DNA from: Lentimicrobium sp.
Lineage (GTDB): Bacteria > Bacteroidota > Bacteroidia > Bacteroidales > Lentimicrobiaceae
Assembly: GCA_024709105.1 (NCBI GenBank)
Contig: JANJXJ010000014.1
Span: 1-38,462, forward strand
Reading direction: 5' to 3'
DNA: 38,462 bases
Shown: one piece after another, positions 27,038 through 35,840 of the stretch
Position numbering within the stretch: the stretch's first letter is position 1
Layout of the letters: the number at the start of each line of letters is the position of its first letter
Program-made: the position numbers and the translations under genes
Notes under the pieces: model-generated
Databases searched by the model: none
The model's input: the letters and a program-made list of their open reading frames with translations, nothing else
What the model was told of the DNA's origin: nothing

Positions 27038-28273
27038 TTATTTAAGAACCTGGTACTGAAGACCACGTTTGTCCATTTCGGTGAGAATGGTTGGCAATTG
27101 GGTGGTGTCCTGCAGGTTAAAAGTGATGATTACCAGCACATAACCCACCGGCACACTGGTGGTGGTGCGTTCATGGTAAATGTCATGTATGTTTGCTTTC
27201 ATTTTCTCAAGAATAGAAATAATGGATTTGAGCATTCCTGCCTGATCGGGAATCAGCACTGAAATGCGCGACCTGAGCCCTTCGTCCATCACTCCTTTAT
27301 CGAGTATCTGCTCCAGAATACTCATATTGATATTTCCCCCGCTGATCACCGGAACCACCTTTTTGCCTTTTACATCCGTTTTATTAAAAAGAATGGCAGC
27401 CATAGCCGCAACCCCGGCAGGTTCGGTAAGGATTTTTGCCCTTTGCAGAAGTAAATAAGCGGTGCGTGCAATTTCGGCGTCGTTTACCACCACCAACTCA
27501 TCCACTAATTTCCGGGTGACTTCAAAGGTGAGGTTGCCCGGTGATTTTACTGCAATTCCATCGGCAATGGTAAGAACAGAATTAAGGATTACCGGTTCTC
27601 CCTTTTCAACCGAAACCTTCATGGATTGTGCGCCATCGGCTTCAACTCCTATAATTCTTATGCGCGGGTTAAGTTGTTTGAGTGCAATAGCAATTCCTGC
27701 AATCAAGCCGCCACCGCCAATGGGGACAAACACTTCGTCAACCTCGCGCAGCTGTTCAAAAATCTCTAACCCCACGGTTCCTTGCCCGGCAATGATGTGC
27801 GGGTCATTAAACGGGTGAACAAAGGTGGCCCCGGTTTTTTCACCAAATTCGGCAGCAGCCTGAAAAGCATCATCAAAGGTATCGCCGGTGAGCACTACCT
27901 CGGCGCCATAAGCCCTGGTAGCAATAACCTTGAGCGGAGGTGCAAAAACCGGCATAAAAACCGTGCTTTTTACACCCAATTTGCTGGCAGCATAAGCAAC
28001 TCCCTGTGCGTGATTGCCGGCTGAAGCACAGAGTACTCCGCGTGAAGCTTCTTCGTCAGAAAGGTTGCTGATTTTATAGTATGCTCCCCTTACTTTGAAA
28101 GAACCGGTCGTCTGAAGATTTTCCAATTTCAGGTAAACATCGGCACCCGACATGGCTGAGAAGGATTTGCTGCGCTCAAGCGGCGTCTTTTTTACAATAT
28201 TGCTCAGAGAGGATTGAGCATCAATGATGTCGGAAAACTGCGGCAATGGATTGTTGTTGAAGGCTACACTCAT
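27038..28273 (-). CDS. ilvA: threonine ammonia-lyase (threonine dehydratase), single ACT domain
   Basis: A 411-residue PLP enzyme converting threonine to 2-oxobutyrate and ammonia, the first step to isoleucine. Lys60 in TTGSFKVRGAYYK (55-67) is the PLP-binding lysine. A G-G-G-G-L loop binds the cofactor phosphate. The last 80 residues form one ACT domain (R-I-S-V-L-I-P-D-Q-A-G-M), as in the TIGR01127-type enzyme rather than the two-ACT E. coli IlvA. The open frame extends 150 codons further upstream, but those residues are not family-like and cross the divergent ccoI promoter, so the ATG at 28273 is taken. A -7 element lies about 25 bases upstream. Confidence 0.92.
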   Translation of the reverse strand: MSVAFNNNPLPQFSDIIDAQSSLSNIVKKTPLERSKSFSAMSGADVYLKLENLQTTGSFKVRGAYYKISNLSDEEASRGVLCASAGNHAQGVAYAASKLGVKSTVFMPVFAPPLKVIATRAYGAEVVLTGDTFDDAFQAAAEFGEKTGATFVHPFNDPHIIAGQGTVGLEIFEQLREVDEVFVPIGGGGLIAGIAIALKQLNPRIRIIGVEADGAQSMKVSVEKGEPVILNSVLTIADGIAVKSPGNLTFEVTRKLVDELVVVNDAEIARTAYLLLQRAKILTEPAGVAAMAAILFNKTDVKGKKVVPVISGGNINMSILEQILDKGVMDEGLRSRISVLIPDQAGMLKSIISILEKMKANIHDIYHERTTTSVPVGYVLVIITFNLQDTTQLPTILTEMDKRGLQYQVLK

Positions 28274-28297
28274 AGTCGGAGATATTGTGCTGGTGTG

Positions 28298-28305
28298 CAA
28301 AGTTA
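28298..28305 (-). promoter_or_regulatory. -7 element of ilvA
   Basis: TAACTTTG on the minus strand (28305 to 28298) matches the consensus. A TTG is 16 bases upstream, shorter than the usual 19. Leader would be about 20 bases. Confidence 0.5.
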
Positions 28306-28389
28306 CTACTTTTGCCTTGAGCAAATCACGAGACTTAAAAATTGCAATGTTTTTGTATTTCCTGGAAAGTATTGGTATGTTTTTCGGAA

Positions 28390-28419
28390 TTGGGATTAAT
28401 AAAATAAAAACTACATTTG
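28390..28419 (+). promoter_or_regulatory. promoter of ccoI
   Basis: TTG (28390-28392), a 19-base spacer and TACATTTG (28412-28419) match the Bacteroidota consensus. The ATG is at 28439, giving a leader of about 15 bases. It is divergent from the ilvA -7 element in the same 165-base spacer. Confidence 0.75.
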
Positions 28420-28438
28420 CGCAAACAAATACCTGAAT

Positions 28439-30826
28439 ATGGCAGAGTGTGTACATTGTGGTCAGGAGTGCGGCAAAAATCCTGTAATTTTTGATAATAA
28501 GCCATTCTGCTGCAATGGTTGCAGTATGGTTTACCAGATACTGCAGGAAAAGAAAATGAACAGGTATTACACCATGATGCCCACACCGGGCATAAGGCTG
28601 GATGCTGAAAACAAGGCCGGTACTCGGTATGCTTTTCTCGATAATGATGAGGTCAGAAGTCAGTTTCTTGAGTTTTCTGATGGAGGTATTTCGCGCGTAA
28701 ATCTCTTTATCCCGGGCATTCACTGCAGCTCATGCATCTGGTTGCTCGAAAACCTGCAAACCCTGCATGAGGGTGTAATTCACTCACATGTAAATTTTGT
28801 AAGAAAAGAAGTGAATATCACTTTCCGCGACAGCGAAATTACCCTTCGTCAACTTGTTGAATTGCTTCACTCCATACATTATATCCCCGAGCTGAGCCAC
28901 AGCACAAAGAAAAAGGATGAGCATCAGAAAGTAAACCGCAGCACTTTGATGAAAATCGGAGTAGCCGGTTTTGCCTTTGGTAATATAATGCTCTTGAGTT
29001 TTCCTGATTATCTGCCTGGTGGCGAGCAAATTGACAGACTCATGTCAGGAACTTTCGGCATCGTATCCTTCATATTAGCTCTCCCCGTTGTTACTTATTG
29101 CAGCTGGGATTTTTTTCTGTCTGCCTTTAAAAGCTTGCGTAAGAAAATTATCAATATTGATTTACCTATTTCCATCGGTATTCTTGCCCTTTTCCTGGAA
29201 AGCAGCTATGAAATCTTCAGTGGAATAGGTACAGGTTATATGGATTCGCTTGCCGGACTGCTGTTTTTTATGCTTATAGGCAGATGGTATCAGGGGCGAA
29301 CCTATGAGTCACTTTCATTCGACAGGGATTACCGTTCCTATTTCCCCATTGCTGTTACCCGCATTCAAGAGGGAAAAGAAGAATTTGTTCCTTTGGCTGA
29401 ACTGAAACCCGGTGATTCTATTTTAGTACGAAACGGAGAATTGATTCCGGCTGATTCAGAATTGCTTGAAGGAGAGGGAAGTATAGATTATAGTTTTGTT
29501 ACCGGTGAAGCATTTCCTGTAGCCAAACAGCCGGGCGACCACGTGTTTGCAGGAGGGCGTCAAACGGGAGCTGCCCTGAGGCTTAAAGTTGAAAAGGCCG
29601 TTGAGCAAAGTTACCTCACCCGTTTGTGGAACGAAGACAAGGTAGGCGATGACGAAAAACGAAGTATGCAATCGGTGGTAAACCGCGTAAGCCATTACTT
29701 TACCATAATAATTCTTGTATTGGCAACCGGAGCATTGATTTACTGGTCTTTTGATGATTTTGGCAAAGCCGTTTATGTTTTTGCATCCATACTTATTGTA
29801 GCTTGTCCGTGTGCACTTGCTTTGACCATACCTTTTACATTTGGCAATGTTATGCGTGTTTTTGGCCGAAACGGATTTTACATTCGAAATACTTCTGTTA
29901 TTGAAGCCATTACGCATACCAATGCAGTAATTTTTGATAAAACCGGAACCATCACACATTCGCGCAGTATGAAAATCAACTGGGATGGATCACCTTTGTC
30001 GGAAACTGAAATGCAATGGATACGCAGCCTTGCCCGCAATTCCACGCATCCGCTTTCGGTAATGATAGGGGAGTGGTTGCCCGAAAGCCCGCTGCTGATT
30101 GCTGAATCATTCAAAGAAATTCCCGGCATGGGCATCAGCGGCAAAATTGACGGACATATTGTTATGATGGGCTCCCGGAGTTTTATCGCAGGAAGCGAAG
30201 TTGCCGCAGATACCCGCCTGTCATCTGTGTATGTTTCGGTTAATAATACGTTGAAGGGCCGGTTTACTCTGGAAAACCGCTATCGCGAAGGTTTAAATGA
30301 AGTAGTAAGTGGTTTTGAAGGTTATAGCCTGCATCTGGTGTCAGGAGATAATGATGCTGAACGCGAGAACCTTACAAACATCATTGGCTCAGGAGAGAAT
30401 CTTCACTTTAATCAATCACCCACCGATAAGCTGGCTTATGTCCGTCAATTAAAAGAAAATGGCAAACATGTAATTATGATAGGTGACGGACTCAACGATG
30501 CAGGAGCTCTGCTGAGTGCCGATGTTGGTGTCACCATTGCTGATGATGTTTACCATTTTTCGCCGGCCTGCGATGCCATTCTTCAATCCTCGAAGTTTGG
30601 CAGATTGCATGAATACCTGCGGTTTGCCCGGTCGGCAATGAAAATAGTTTATTCAGGTTATGGTATCTCCTTCCTTTACAATGTGATAGGCTTGTCATTT
30701 GCTGTTCAGGGATTGTTATCACCTGTGGTGGCTGCCATACTCATGCCTTTGAGTTCAATTACTGTGGTTGGTTTTGCAGGGCTGTCCGTAAGGATTATGG
30801 CCAGGATAAAAAAACTGAATGCCTGA
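28439..30826 (+). CDS. ccoI: copper-translocating P-type ATPase CcoI/FixI
   Basis: A 795-residue P1B-type ATPase of the cbb3 maturation type, which moves copper out of the cytoplasm for delivery to the CuB site. The N-terminal cysteine-rich metal-binding domain has C-V-H-C (4-7) and F-C-C-N-G-C (23-28). An HMA-like domain follows with HCSSC (95-99). The transmembrane copper site CPC is at 456-458 and the phosphorylation loop D-K-T-G-T at 500-504. G-D-G-L-N-D-A-G lies in the hinge. The full-length P-type core is present. It is the first gene of the oxidase locus. Its own strong promoter and the 276-base gap to ccoS suggest separate transcription. Confidence 0.92.
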   Translation: MAECVHCGQECGKNPVIFDNKPFCCNGCSMVYQILQEKKMNRYYTMMPTPGIRLDAENKAGTRYAFLDNDEVRSQFLEFSDGGISRVNLFIPGIHCSSCIWLLENLQTLHEGVIHSHVNFVRKEVNITFRDSEITLRQLVELLHSIHYIPELSHSTKKKDEHQKVNRSTLMKIGVAGFAFGNIMLLSFPDYLPGGEQIDRLMSGTFGIVSFILALPVVTYCSWDFFLSAFKSLRKKIINIDLPISIGILALFLESSYEIFSGIGTGYMDSLAGLLFFMLIGRWYQGRTYESLSFDRDYRSYFPIAVTRIQEGKEEFVPLAELKPGDSILVRNGELIPADSELLEGEGSIDYSFVTGEAFPVAKQPGDHVFAGGRQTGAALRLKVEKAVEQSYLTRLWNEDKVGDDEKRSMQSVVNRVSHYFTIIILVLATGALIYWSFDDFGKAVYVFASILIVACPCALALTIPFTFGNVMRVFGRNGFYIRNTSVIEAITHTNAVIFDKTGTITHSRSMKINWDGSPLSETEMQWIRSLARNSTHPLSVMIGEWLPESPLLIAESFKEIPGMGISGKIDGHIVMMGSRSFIAGSEVAADTRLSSVYVSVNNTLKGRFTLENRYREGLNEVVSGFEGYSLHLVSGDNDAERENLTNIIGSGENLHFNQSPTDKLAYVRQLKENGKHVIMIGDGLNDAGALLSADVGVTIADDVYHFSPACDAILQSSKFGRLHEYLRFARSAMKIVYSGYGISFLYNVIGLSFAVQGLLSPVVAAILMPLSSITVVGFAGLSVRIMARIKKLNA

Positions 30827-31102
30827 AGTAATTTTTAGCTCTAATCCGACCTGAAAGCAAATATTATCCGTTTACAGGATTGTTTTGCATTTTTTTAAAT
30901 TCCTGAGCATTTTTCTCTGATTCCGGAGGTGCTTTGTAATATTTTTTAACAATATTTTTTTTAGGCGGCCAAAGTTGCTCTGATATAGTGTTGATATACA
31001 TAAATATACATCTCTATTTAGAAATATTCTATATTGAGTAGGGCTGTATTATCGTAAATATCAATTCATTACCTTTGACTAATTAAGTAAACCAATACTT
31101 AA
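30827..31102 (+). promoter_or_regulatory. regulatory region upstream of ccoS-ccoNOQP
   Basis: AT-rich gap between ccoI and ccoS. It holds a -7 element TACCTTTG at 31070-31077 without a good -33 box. Further upstream are direct repeats: TGATATA at 30981-30987 and 30992-30998 (11 bases apart), and TATACAT at 30995-31001 and 31005-31011 (10 bases apart). A TTGAT half-site at 30991-30995 overlaps these but has no partner. An activator site is plausible because the -33 region is weak. Confidence 0.45.
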
Positions 31103-31288
31103 ATGAGCGTAGTTGTTGTTCTGATCGGTTTCAGCATTTTGGTAGCAGTGGGTTTTCTCATTGCTTTTTTGTGGGCTGTAAAGTCGGGGCAATACGACGA
31201 TGATGTATCACCATCGGTACGCATACTTTTTGACAACGAAGACGAAGACAATTCCGATAAATCAATTGAAAACCAAACCCAAGTTTAG
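31103..31288 (+). CDS. ccoS: cbb3 oxidase assembly protein CcoS
   Basis: A 61-residue protein with one membrane helix (about 4-26) and an acidic tail rich in Asp and Glu. The W-A-V-K-S-G-Q-Y-D-D segment after the helix is the CcoS hallmark. CcoS is needed for cofactor insertion (haem b, CuB) into CcoN. It begins 10 bases before ccoNO and lies directly downstream of the -7 element at 31070. Confidence 0.9.
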   Translation: MSVVVVLIGFSILVAVGFLIAFLWAVKSGQYDDDVSPSVRILFDNEDEDNSDKSIENQTQV

Positions 31289-31298
31289 TTAAACCCAG

Positions 31299-33434
31299 AT
31301 GCTTATGGAATTACAAAAATTCTACTACGACAACAAGATAGTGAAGATGTTTGCCTACGCCACCCTGTTCTGGGGTATAGTGGGCATGCTTGTCGGCGTG
31401 CTGATCGCATTTCAGCTCATTTTTCCGGAATTGAATTTCGGACTGGCCTTCACTACTTTCGGACGTGTTCGTCCTGTCCACACAAATGCAATTATTTTTG
31501 CGTTTGTAGGAAACGGTATTTTTACCGGTTACTATTATTCATTACAACGTCTGCTCAAAACCGGAATGGCGAGCAAATGGATGTCAACTTTCCATTTTTG
31601 GGGGTGGCAGTTCATTATTGTGCTTGCTGCTGTAACCTTACTTGCGGGTTATACTACAGGTAAAGAGTATGCTGAGCTAGAATGGCCCATTGATATCCTC
31701 ATTGCAGTGGTATGGGTGGTCTTCGGCTGGAACATGATGTGGACCATTCTGAAAAGAAGGACCAAACACATTTATGTAGCCATCTGGTTCTACATTGCAA
31801 CCTTTGTTACTGTTGCTGTGCTGCACATTGGCAACTCAATTGAAATTCCCTGGTCATGGCTGAAAAGTTACCCGGTATATGCCGGTGTGCAGGATGCGCT
31901 GGTGCAGTGGTGGTATGGGCATAATGCGGTGGCATTCTTCCTCACCACTCCTTATCTCGGGCTGATGTATTACTTTATGCCCAAAGCTGCCAACAGGCCG
32001 GTGTATTCCTATAAATTAAGTATTGTTCACTTCTGGGCATTGATATTCCTTTATATTTGGGCTGGTCCGCACCACCTGCTTTACCAGGCGGTACCCAATT
32101 GGGCTCAGTCACTCGGTACCGTATTCTCAATTATGCTCATTGCACCATCATGGGGCGGTATGATCAATGGTTTGCTAACACTCAGGGGAGCCTGGGACCG
32201 TGTGCGCGAAGATCCCGTTCTTAAATTCTTTGTAGTAGCTGTTACTGCCTATGGTATGTCTACTTTCGAAGGCCCCATGCTTTCGCTCAAGAGCATCAAT
32301 GCCATCAGCCATTTTACCAACTGGACCGTAGGCCACGTACACATTGGTGCCATGGGCTGGAACGGATTCCTCACCTTTGGTATGATTTACTGGCTGTTCC
32401 CGAAAATGTTTAAAACCAAACTTTATTCGGTTAAACTTGCCAACCTGCATTTCTGGCTCGGAACCCTTGCCATTTTGTTCTACTCTATTCCTTTATACTG
32501 GGCTGGCTGGACCGAAGCTTCCATGTTTAAACAGTTCAACGATGCCGGTACGCTGATGTATCCCAACTTCCTGCAGGTAGTTGAGCAGATTATGCCTATG
32601 TATTATATGCGTGCATTCGGAGGTACACTTTATTTCCTTGGTGCATTCCTGCTGGTGTACAACATCTATAAAACTGTAAAAGCCGGATCATTTGCCGCTT
32701 ACGAAGAAGCCGAAGCCCCTGCTCTTGAAAAAGAAGGCGGCCGTAAGCCAGGCGAAGGTTACCATCGTTTCCTGGAGCGCAAACCGGTTCAGTTTATGAT
32801 ACTCTCTATTGTTGCCATTCTTATCGGAGGATTGGTTGAAGTTATCCCCACATACCTCATTAAATCGAATATCCCCACCATTGCAAGCGTTAAACCTTAT
32901 ACACCGCTCGAACTGCACGGTCGTGATATTTACATTGCCGAGGGCTGCTACAACTGCCATTCACAAATGATCAGGCCGTTCAGATCAGAGACAGAGCGTT
33001 ATGGCGAGTATTCCAAAGCCGGCGAATACGTTTACGATCATCCGTTCCAGTGGGGATCAAAACGTACCGGACCCGATTTGTGGAGAAATGGTGTAAAAAC
33101 AGGACGCAACTACAAACCCGATTCATGGCACTATAACCATTTTATGGATCCTCAGAAGATGAATGCTACTTCCATTATGCCGGCATATCCATGGCTGGCC
33201 GATTATGAGATCAACCTCGATCTTACCGCGGCTAAAATCAGGGCTATGCAAACGCTGGGAGTTCCTTATCCCGAGGGTTATGACAAGGTTGCCAACGACG
33301 ATGTTAAAGCTCAGGCCGAAAAAATTGCAGCCGGCTTAAAAGCTCAGGGCATTGATGTGGGAAGCAACAAACAGGTAATTGCACTGATTGCTTATATTCA
33401 GCGCATTGGAACCGATATTGTCGAAAATAAATAA
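31299..33434 (+). CDS. ccoNO: fused cbb3 cytochrome c oxidase subunits I and II (CcoN-CcoO)
   Basis: A 711-residue fusion. Residues 1-about 465 are CcoN, the haem-copper catalytic subunit with twelve helices. Haem and copper ligands are visible as His61 (V-H-T-N), His208 (W-Y-G-H-N), His258-His259 (G-P-H-H) and His346/His348 (G-H-V-H-I-G). After a short charged linker and one helix (about 498-520), the CcoO part carries the haem c motif C-Y-N-C-H (550-554) and R-Y-G-E-Y-S. Separate ccoN and ccoO genes are the rule in Proteobacteria; the fusion is known from Bacteroidota. ATG at 31299 or 31305 are equally possible. ccoQ follows after 12 bases. Confidence 0.95.
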   Translation: MLMELQKFYYDNKIVKMFAYATLFWGIVGMLVGVLIAFQLIFPELNFGLAFTTFGRVRPVHTNAIIFAFVGNGIFTGYYYSLQRLLKTGMASKWMSTFHFWGWQFIIVLAAVTLLAGYTTGKEYAELEWPIDILIAVVWVVFGWNMMWTILKRRTKHIYVAIWFYIATFVTVAVLHIGNSIEIPWSWLKSYPVYAGVQDALVQWWYGHNAVAFFLTTPYLGLMYYFMPKAANRPVYSYKLSIVHFWALIFLYIWAGPHHLLYQAVPNWAQSLGTVFSIMLIAPSWGGMINGLLTLRGAWDRVREDPVLKFFVVAVTAYGMSTFEGPMLSLKSINAISHFTNWTVGHVHIGAMGWNGFLTFGMIYWLFPKMFKTKLYSVKLANLHFWLGTLAILFYSIPLYWAGWTEASMFKQFNDAGTLMYPNFLQVVEQIMPMYYMRAFGGTLYFLGAFLLVYNIYKTVKAGSFAAYEEAEAPALEKEGGRKPGEGYHRFLERKPVQFMILSIVAILIGGLVEVIPTYLIKSNIPTIASVKPYTPLELHGRDIYIAEGCYNCHSQMIRPFRSETERYGEYSKAGEYVYDHPFQWGSKRTGPDLWRNGVKTGRNYKPDSWHYNHFMDPQKMNATSIMPAYPWLADYEINLDLTAAKIRAMQTLGVPYPEGYDKVANDDVKAQAEKIAAGLKAQGIDVGSNKQVIALIAYIQRIGTDIVENK

Positions 33435-33446
33435 TATTCCGTAAAG

Positions 33447-33641
33447 ATGGGAATTGTCAGAAGTATCTTGTCAGGGATAGATGGAGTCTTTTGGTTCCCC
33501 CTGATTGCTTTACTGCTCTTTGTTGCCTTTTTTGTTGTGATGGCTGTTCATACCTGGACGATGAAAAAAAGCAGGGCAGAAGAACTGGCAAGGCTTCCCC
33601 TTGAGGAAGATGAAGAAAAAAATAATGATTTTAACTCCTGA
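33447..33641 (+). CDS. ccoQ: cbb3 oxidase subunit CcoQ
   Basis: A 64-residue single-helix protein (helix about 14-35) with a charged, acidic C-terminus, lying between ccoNO and ccoP with 12-base spacers. Size, topology and position match CcoQ, which stabilises the complex. Sequence conservation in this family is low, so the call rests mainly on position. Confidence 0.8.
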   Translation: MGIVRSILSGIDGVFWFPLIALLLFVAFFVVMAVHTWTMKKSRAEELARLPLEEDEEKNNDFNS

Positions 33642-33653
33642 AAAACAAAGTGT

Positions 33654-34292
33654 ATGAGTACAGAAGATAAAAATCTGCATCATGGCGAACCTGAGATTGA
33701 TGAGTTGACCAAGGACAAGTATCTTGGTGGCCATGAATATGACGGAATTCGCGAACTTGATAACAAATTGCCGCGCTGGTGGCTGTATCTGTTCTATATT
33801 ACCATAATTTTCTCGGCTGTGTATCTTGTTGGATATCATGTATTGCCCGGTGAAAACAAATGGTCGAGCCAGGAGCAGGAATACGAAAAGGAAGTAGCTG
33901 CGGCGGCTGCCCTAAAACCTGCCGATCCGCACGGAGCCATTGACCTTGCTTCGCTTACTCCGCTCACCGACGCCGAAAGCCTCGCTGCCGGTGAAGAAAT
34001 CTACAATAAGATTTGTGTTACCTGTCACGGTAAATTTGCCGAAGGACTCGTTGGCCCGAACATGACCGATGAATACTGGATTCACGGCGATACCACCCTG
34101 GGTGTTATCCGGGTGATGGACCTCTACAATGTTATGATTACCGGAGTGCTCGAAAAAGGTATGATCTCATATAAAGATCAGCTTACCCCTGAACAGTTTC
34201 AGCAGGTAATTGCCTTTATTTTCAGCCTTCAGGGAACCAACCCTCCCAAACCCAAAGCCCCCGAAGGACATAAATTCGACGGCATAGGTTAA
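33654..34292 (+). CDS. ccoP: cbb3 oxidase subunit CcoP, one-haem form
   Basis: A 212-residue membrane-anchored cytochrome c. The N-terminal D-G-I-R-E-L-D-N-K-L-P-R-W-W (30-43) leading into a helix (about 44-63) is the CcoP anchor signature. A single haem site C-V-T-C-H is at 121-125, with a probable axial Met170. Proteobacterial CcoP has two haem domains and about 300 residues; only one is present here, and there is no second C-x-x-C-H. Electrons probably enter from the cytochrome c encoded at 37195. The stop is followed by a terminator-like hairpin. Confidence 0.92.
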   Translation: MSTEDKNLHHGEPEIDELTKDKYLGGHEYDGIRELDNKLPRWWLYLFYITIIFSAVYLVGYHVLPGENKWSSQEQEYEKEVAAAAALKPADPHGAIDLASLTPLTDAESLAAGEEIYNKICVTCHGKFAEGLVGPNMTDEYWIHGDTTLGVIRVMDLYNVMITGVLEKGMISYKDQLTPEQFQQVIAFIFSLQGTNPPKPKAPEGHKFDGIG

Positions 34293-34305
34293 TCAACTGA
34301 TTTCA

Positions 34306-34339
34306 GAGGCTGCCGGTGAATTCCGGCAGCTTCATTTTT
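34306..34339 (+). terminator. terminator-like hairpin between ccoP and ccoG
   Basis: An 11-bp stem with one G-T pair (34306-34316 with 34323-34333), core GCTGCCGG/CCGGCAGC, loop of six bases, followed by ATTTTTA. It lies 14 bases past the ccoP stop. It may end most ccoS-ccoNOQP transcripts while letting some read through into ccoG. Confidence 0.65.
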
Positions 34340-34355
34340 AAAAGAAACCAACAAA

Positions 34356-35771
34356 ATGGAAGAATTTTACGAATACGACGAATTCCGCGACAGGGTTTCT
34401 ACCATTGCCAGCGACGGTCAACGAGTTTGGGTGTATCCCAAAAAGCCCAAAGGAAAACTTTTTAATTACAGGAAAATTGTATCCCTTATCCTGCTAACCT
34501 TCTTCTTTGGTGCGCCTTTTATTAAGATTCAGGGCGATCCGTTTATTCTGTTAAATATTATTGAAAGAAAGTTTATCATTTTCGGAATGCCATTCTTTCC
34601 TCAGGACTTCTATCTTTTTGTCCTTTCGATGATTGCATTCATAGTATTTATTGTGCTATTTACTGTTATTTACGGCCGTATATTCTGCGGGTGGCTATGC
34701 CCCCAAACCATATTTATGGAATTTATTTACCGGCAGATAGAATACTGGATTGAAGGATCAAATATTCAGCAACGTAAATTGGATGATCAGGTCATGAACT
34801 TTAATAAGTTCTGGCGCAAAACACTGAAACATACCATTTTTTATTTAATTTCACTGATTACCATTACCTGGTTCCTGGCTTATGTAATAGGTATGGATGC
34901 TGTAATTGCCGGACTAAATCAAGGCATTTTTGCATATCCCGGAGCTACAGCTGCTGTTATAATTATTGCAGTAATACATTATGTAGTATTTGCCAAACTG
35001 CGGGAGCAGGTTTGTATCATTATTTGTCCTTACGGACGTCTGCAAGGCGTTCTCCTCGACAGAAATTCCATTGTGGTAAGTTACGACTACAAACGCGGAG
35101 AACCTAAAGGCAGATATAATCCGCTGGAAAACAGAGATGAAGCAGGCAAAGGACATTGTATTGACTGCGGCGCCTGTGTGCAGGTTTGCCCCACCGGAAT
35201 TGACATAAGAAACGGAACCCAGCTCGAATGTATCAATTGCACAGCCTGTATTGACTCGTGCAACAGCATTATGAAAAGGACCAACCAGCCTGAAGGCCTG
35301 ATTCGTTATGCTTCGGAACGCAGCATTGCCGACAATACTCCGTTAAAATTCAACATCAGGATTTTATTCTATTCAGTTGTATTGCTGGGCTTGCTGGGAC
35401 TGATTGCCTATCTGTTTACTCAGCGTACTTCGCTTGAAACCACCATTTTAAGAATGTCTGGTTCACTGTATCAGGAATATGATGAAAATCACTACAGCAA
35501 CATTTACAGCTTGCAGGTCATCAACAAAACCCGTACAGCTTTGCCGCTGGAAGTGAAAATTGCAAAACCTGCCGGCGGTACTGTAAAAATGATGGGCGAT
35601 CCGCTGCTGATTGACAGGGGAGAAGTGGGAAAAGCCAACTTCCTGCTTGTGCTCGGTAAGAGTGCCTTAACATCTTCGCAAACACCGGTTGAGTTCATCA
35701 TTTTAAGTGATGGAAAAGAGATTGACCGTGTTAAAGCAACTTTTGTCGGGCCCAATGCACTTGACCGTTAG
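34356..35771 (+). CDS. ccoG: cbb3 oxidase accessory protein CcoG (RdxA/FixG family)
   Basis: A 471-residue membrane ferredoxin-like protein. CcoG reduces Cu(II) to Cu(I) for oxidase assembly. Membrane helices lie at about 42-54, 87-107, 160-180 and 200-213, with C-G-W-L-C-P-Q (111-117) at the end of the second. Two [4Fe-4S] motifs are at Cys268/271/274/278 (C-I-D-C-G-A-C-V-Q-V-C-P) and Cys292/295/298/302. The C-terminal third is an exported Ig-like domain after another helix (about 330-348). Length is typical. Confidence 0.93.
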   Translation: MEEFYEYDEFRDRVSTIASDGQRVWVYPKKPKGKLFNYRKIVSLILLTFFFGAPFIKIQGDPFILLNIIERKFIIFGMPFFPQDFYLFVLSMIAFIVFIVLFTVIYGRIFCGWLCPQTIFMEFIYRQIEYWIEGSNIQQRKLDDQVMNFNKFWRKTLKHTIFYLISLITITWFLAYVIGMDAVIAGLNQGIFAYPGATAAVIIIAVIHYVVFAKLREQVCIIICPYGRLQGVLLDRNSIVVSYDYKRGEPKGRYNPLENRDEAGKGHCIDCGACVQVCPTGIDIRNGTQLECINCTACIDSCNSIMKRTNQPEGLIRYASERSIADNTPLKFNIRILFYSVVLLGLLGLIAYLFTQRTSLETTILRMSGSLYQEYDENHYSNIYSLQVINKTRTALPLEVKIAKPAGGTVKMMGDPLLIDRGEVGKANFLLVLGKSALTSSQTPVEFIILSDGKEIDRVKATFVGPNALDR

Positions 35772-35800
35772 TTTTAGTTCACTGATCACAGGAATTAAGC

Positions 35801-35808
35801 TAATTTTG
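35801..35808 (+). promoter_or_regulatory. -7 element upstream of fixH
   Basis: TAATTTTG matches the consensus; no good -33 TTG at the expected spacing. It may allow separate expression of the fixH and SafE-like genes. Confidence 0.4.
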
Positions 35809-35840
35809 TAAGAACAACTAAATCAATAAACTTCACAAAT

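Noticed and set aside
28274-28723. N-terminal extension of ilvA by 150 codons
   Set aside because: The extension is unlike the family and runs through the ccoI promoter and the first 95 codons of ccoI on the other strand.
29456-29959. 167-codon minus-strand ORF inside ccoI
   Set aside because: Antisense shadow of a well-conserved ATPase region.
30991-30995. TTGAT half-site that could belong to an FNR box upstream of ccoS
   Set aside because: The second half ATCAA is not found at the proper spacing, so an FNR site is not supported.
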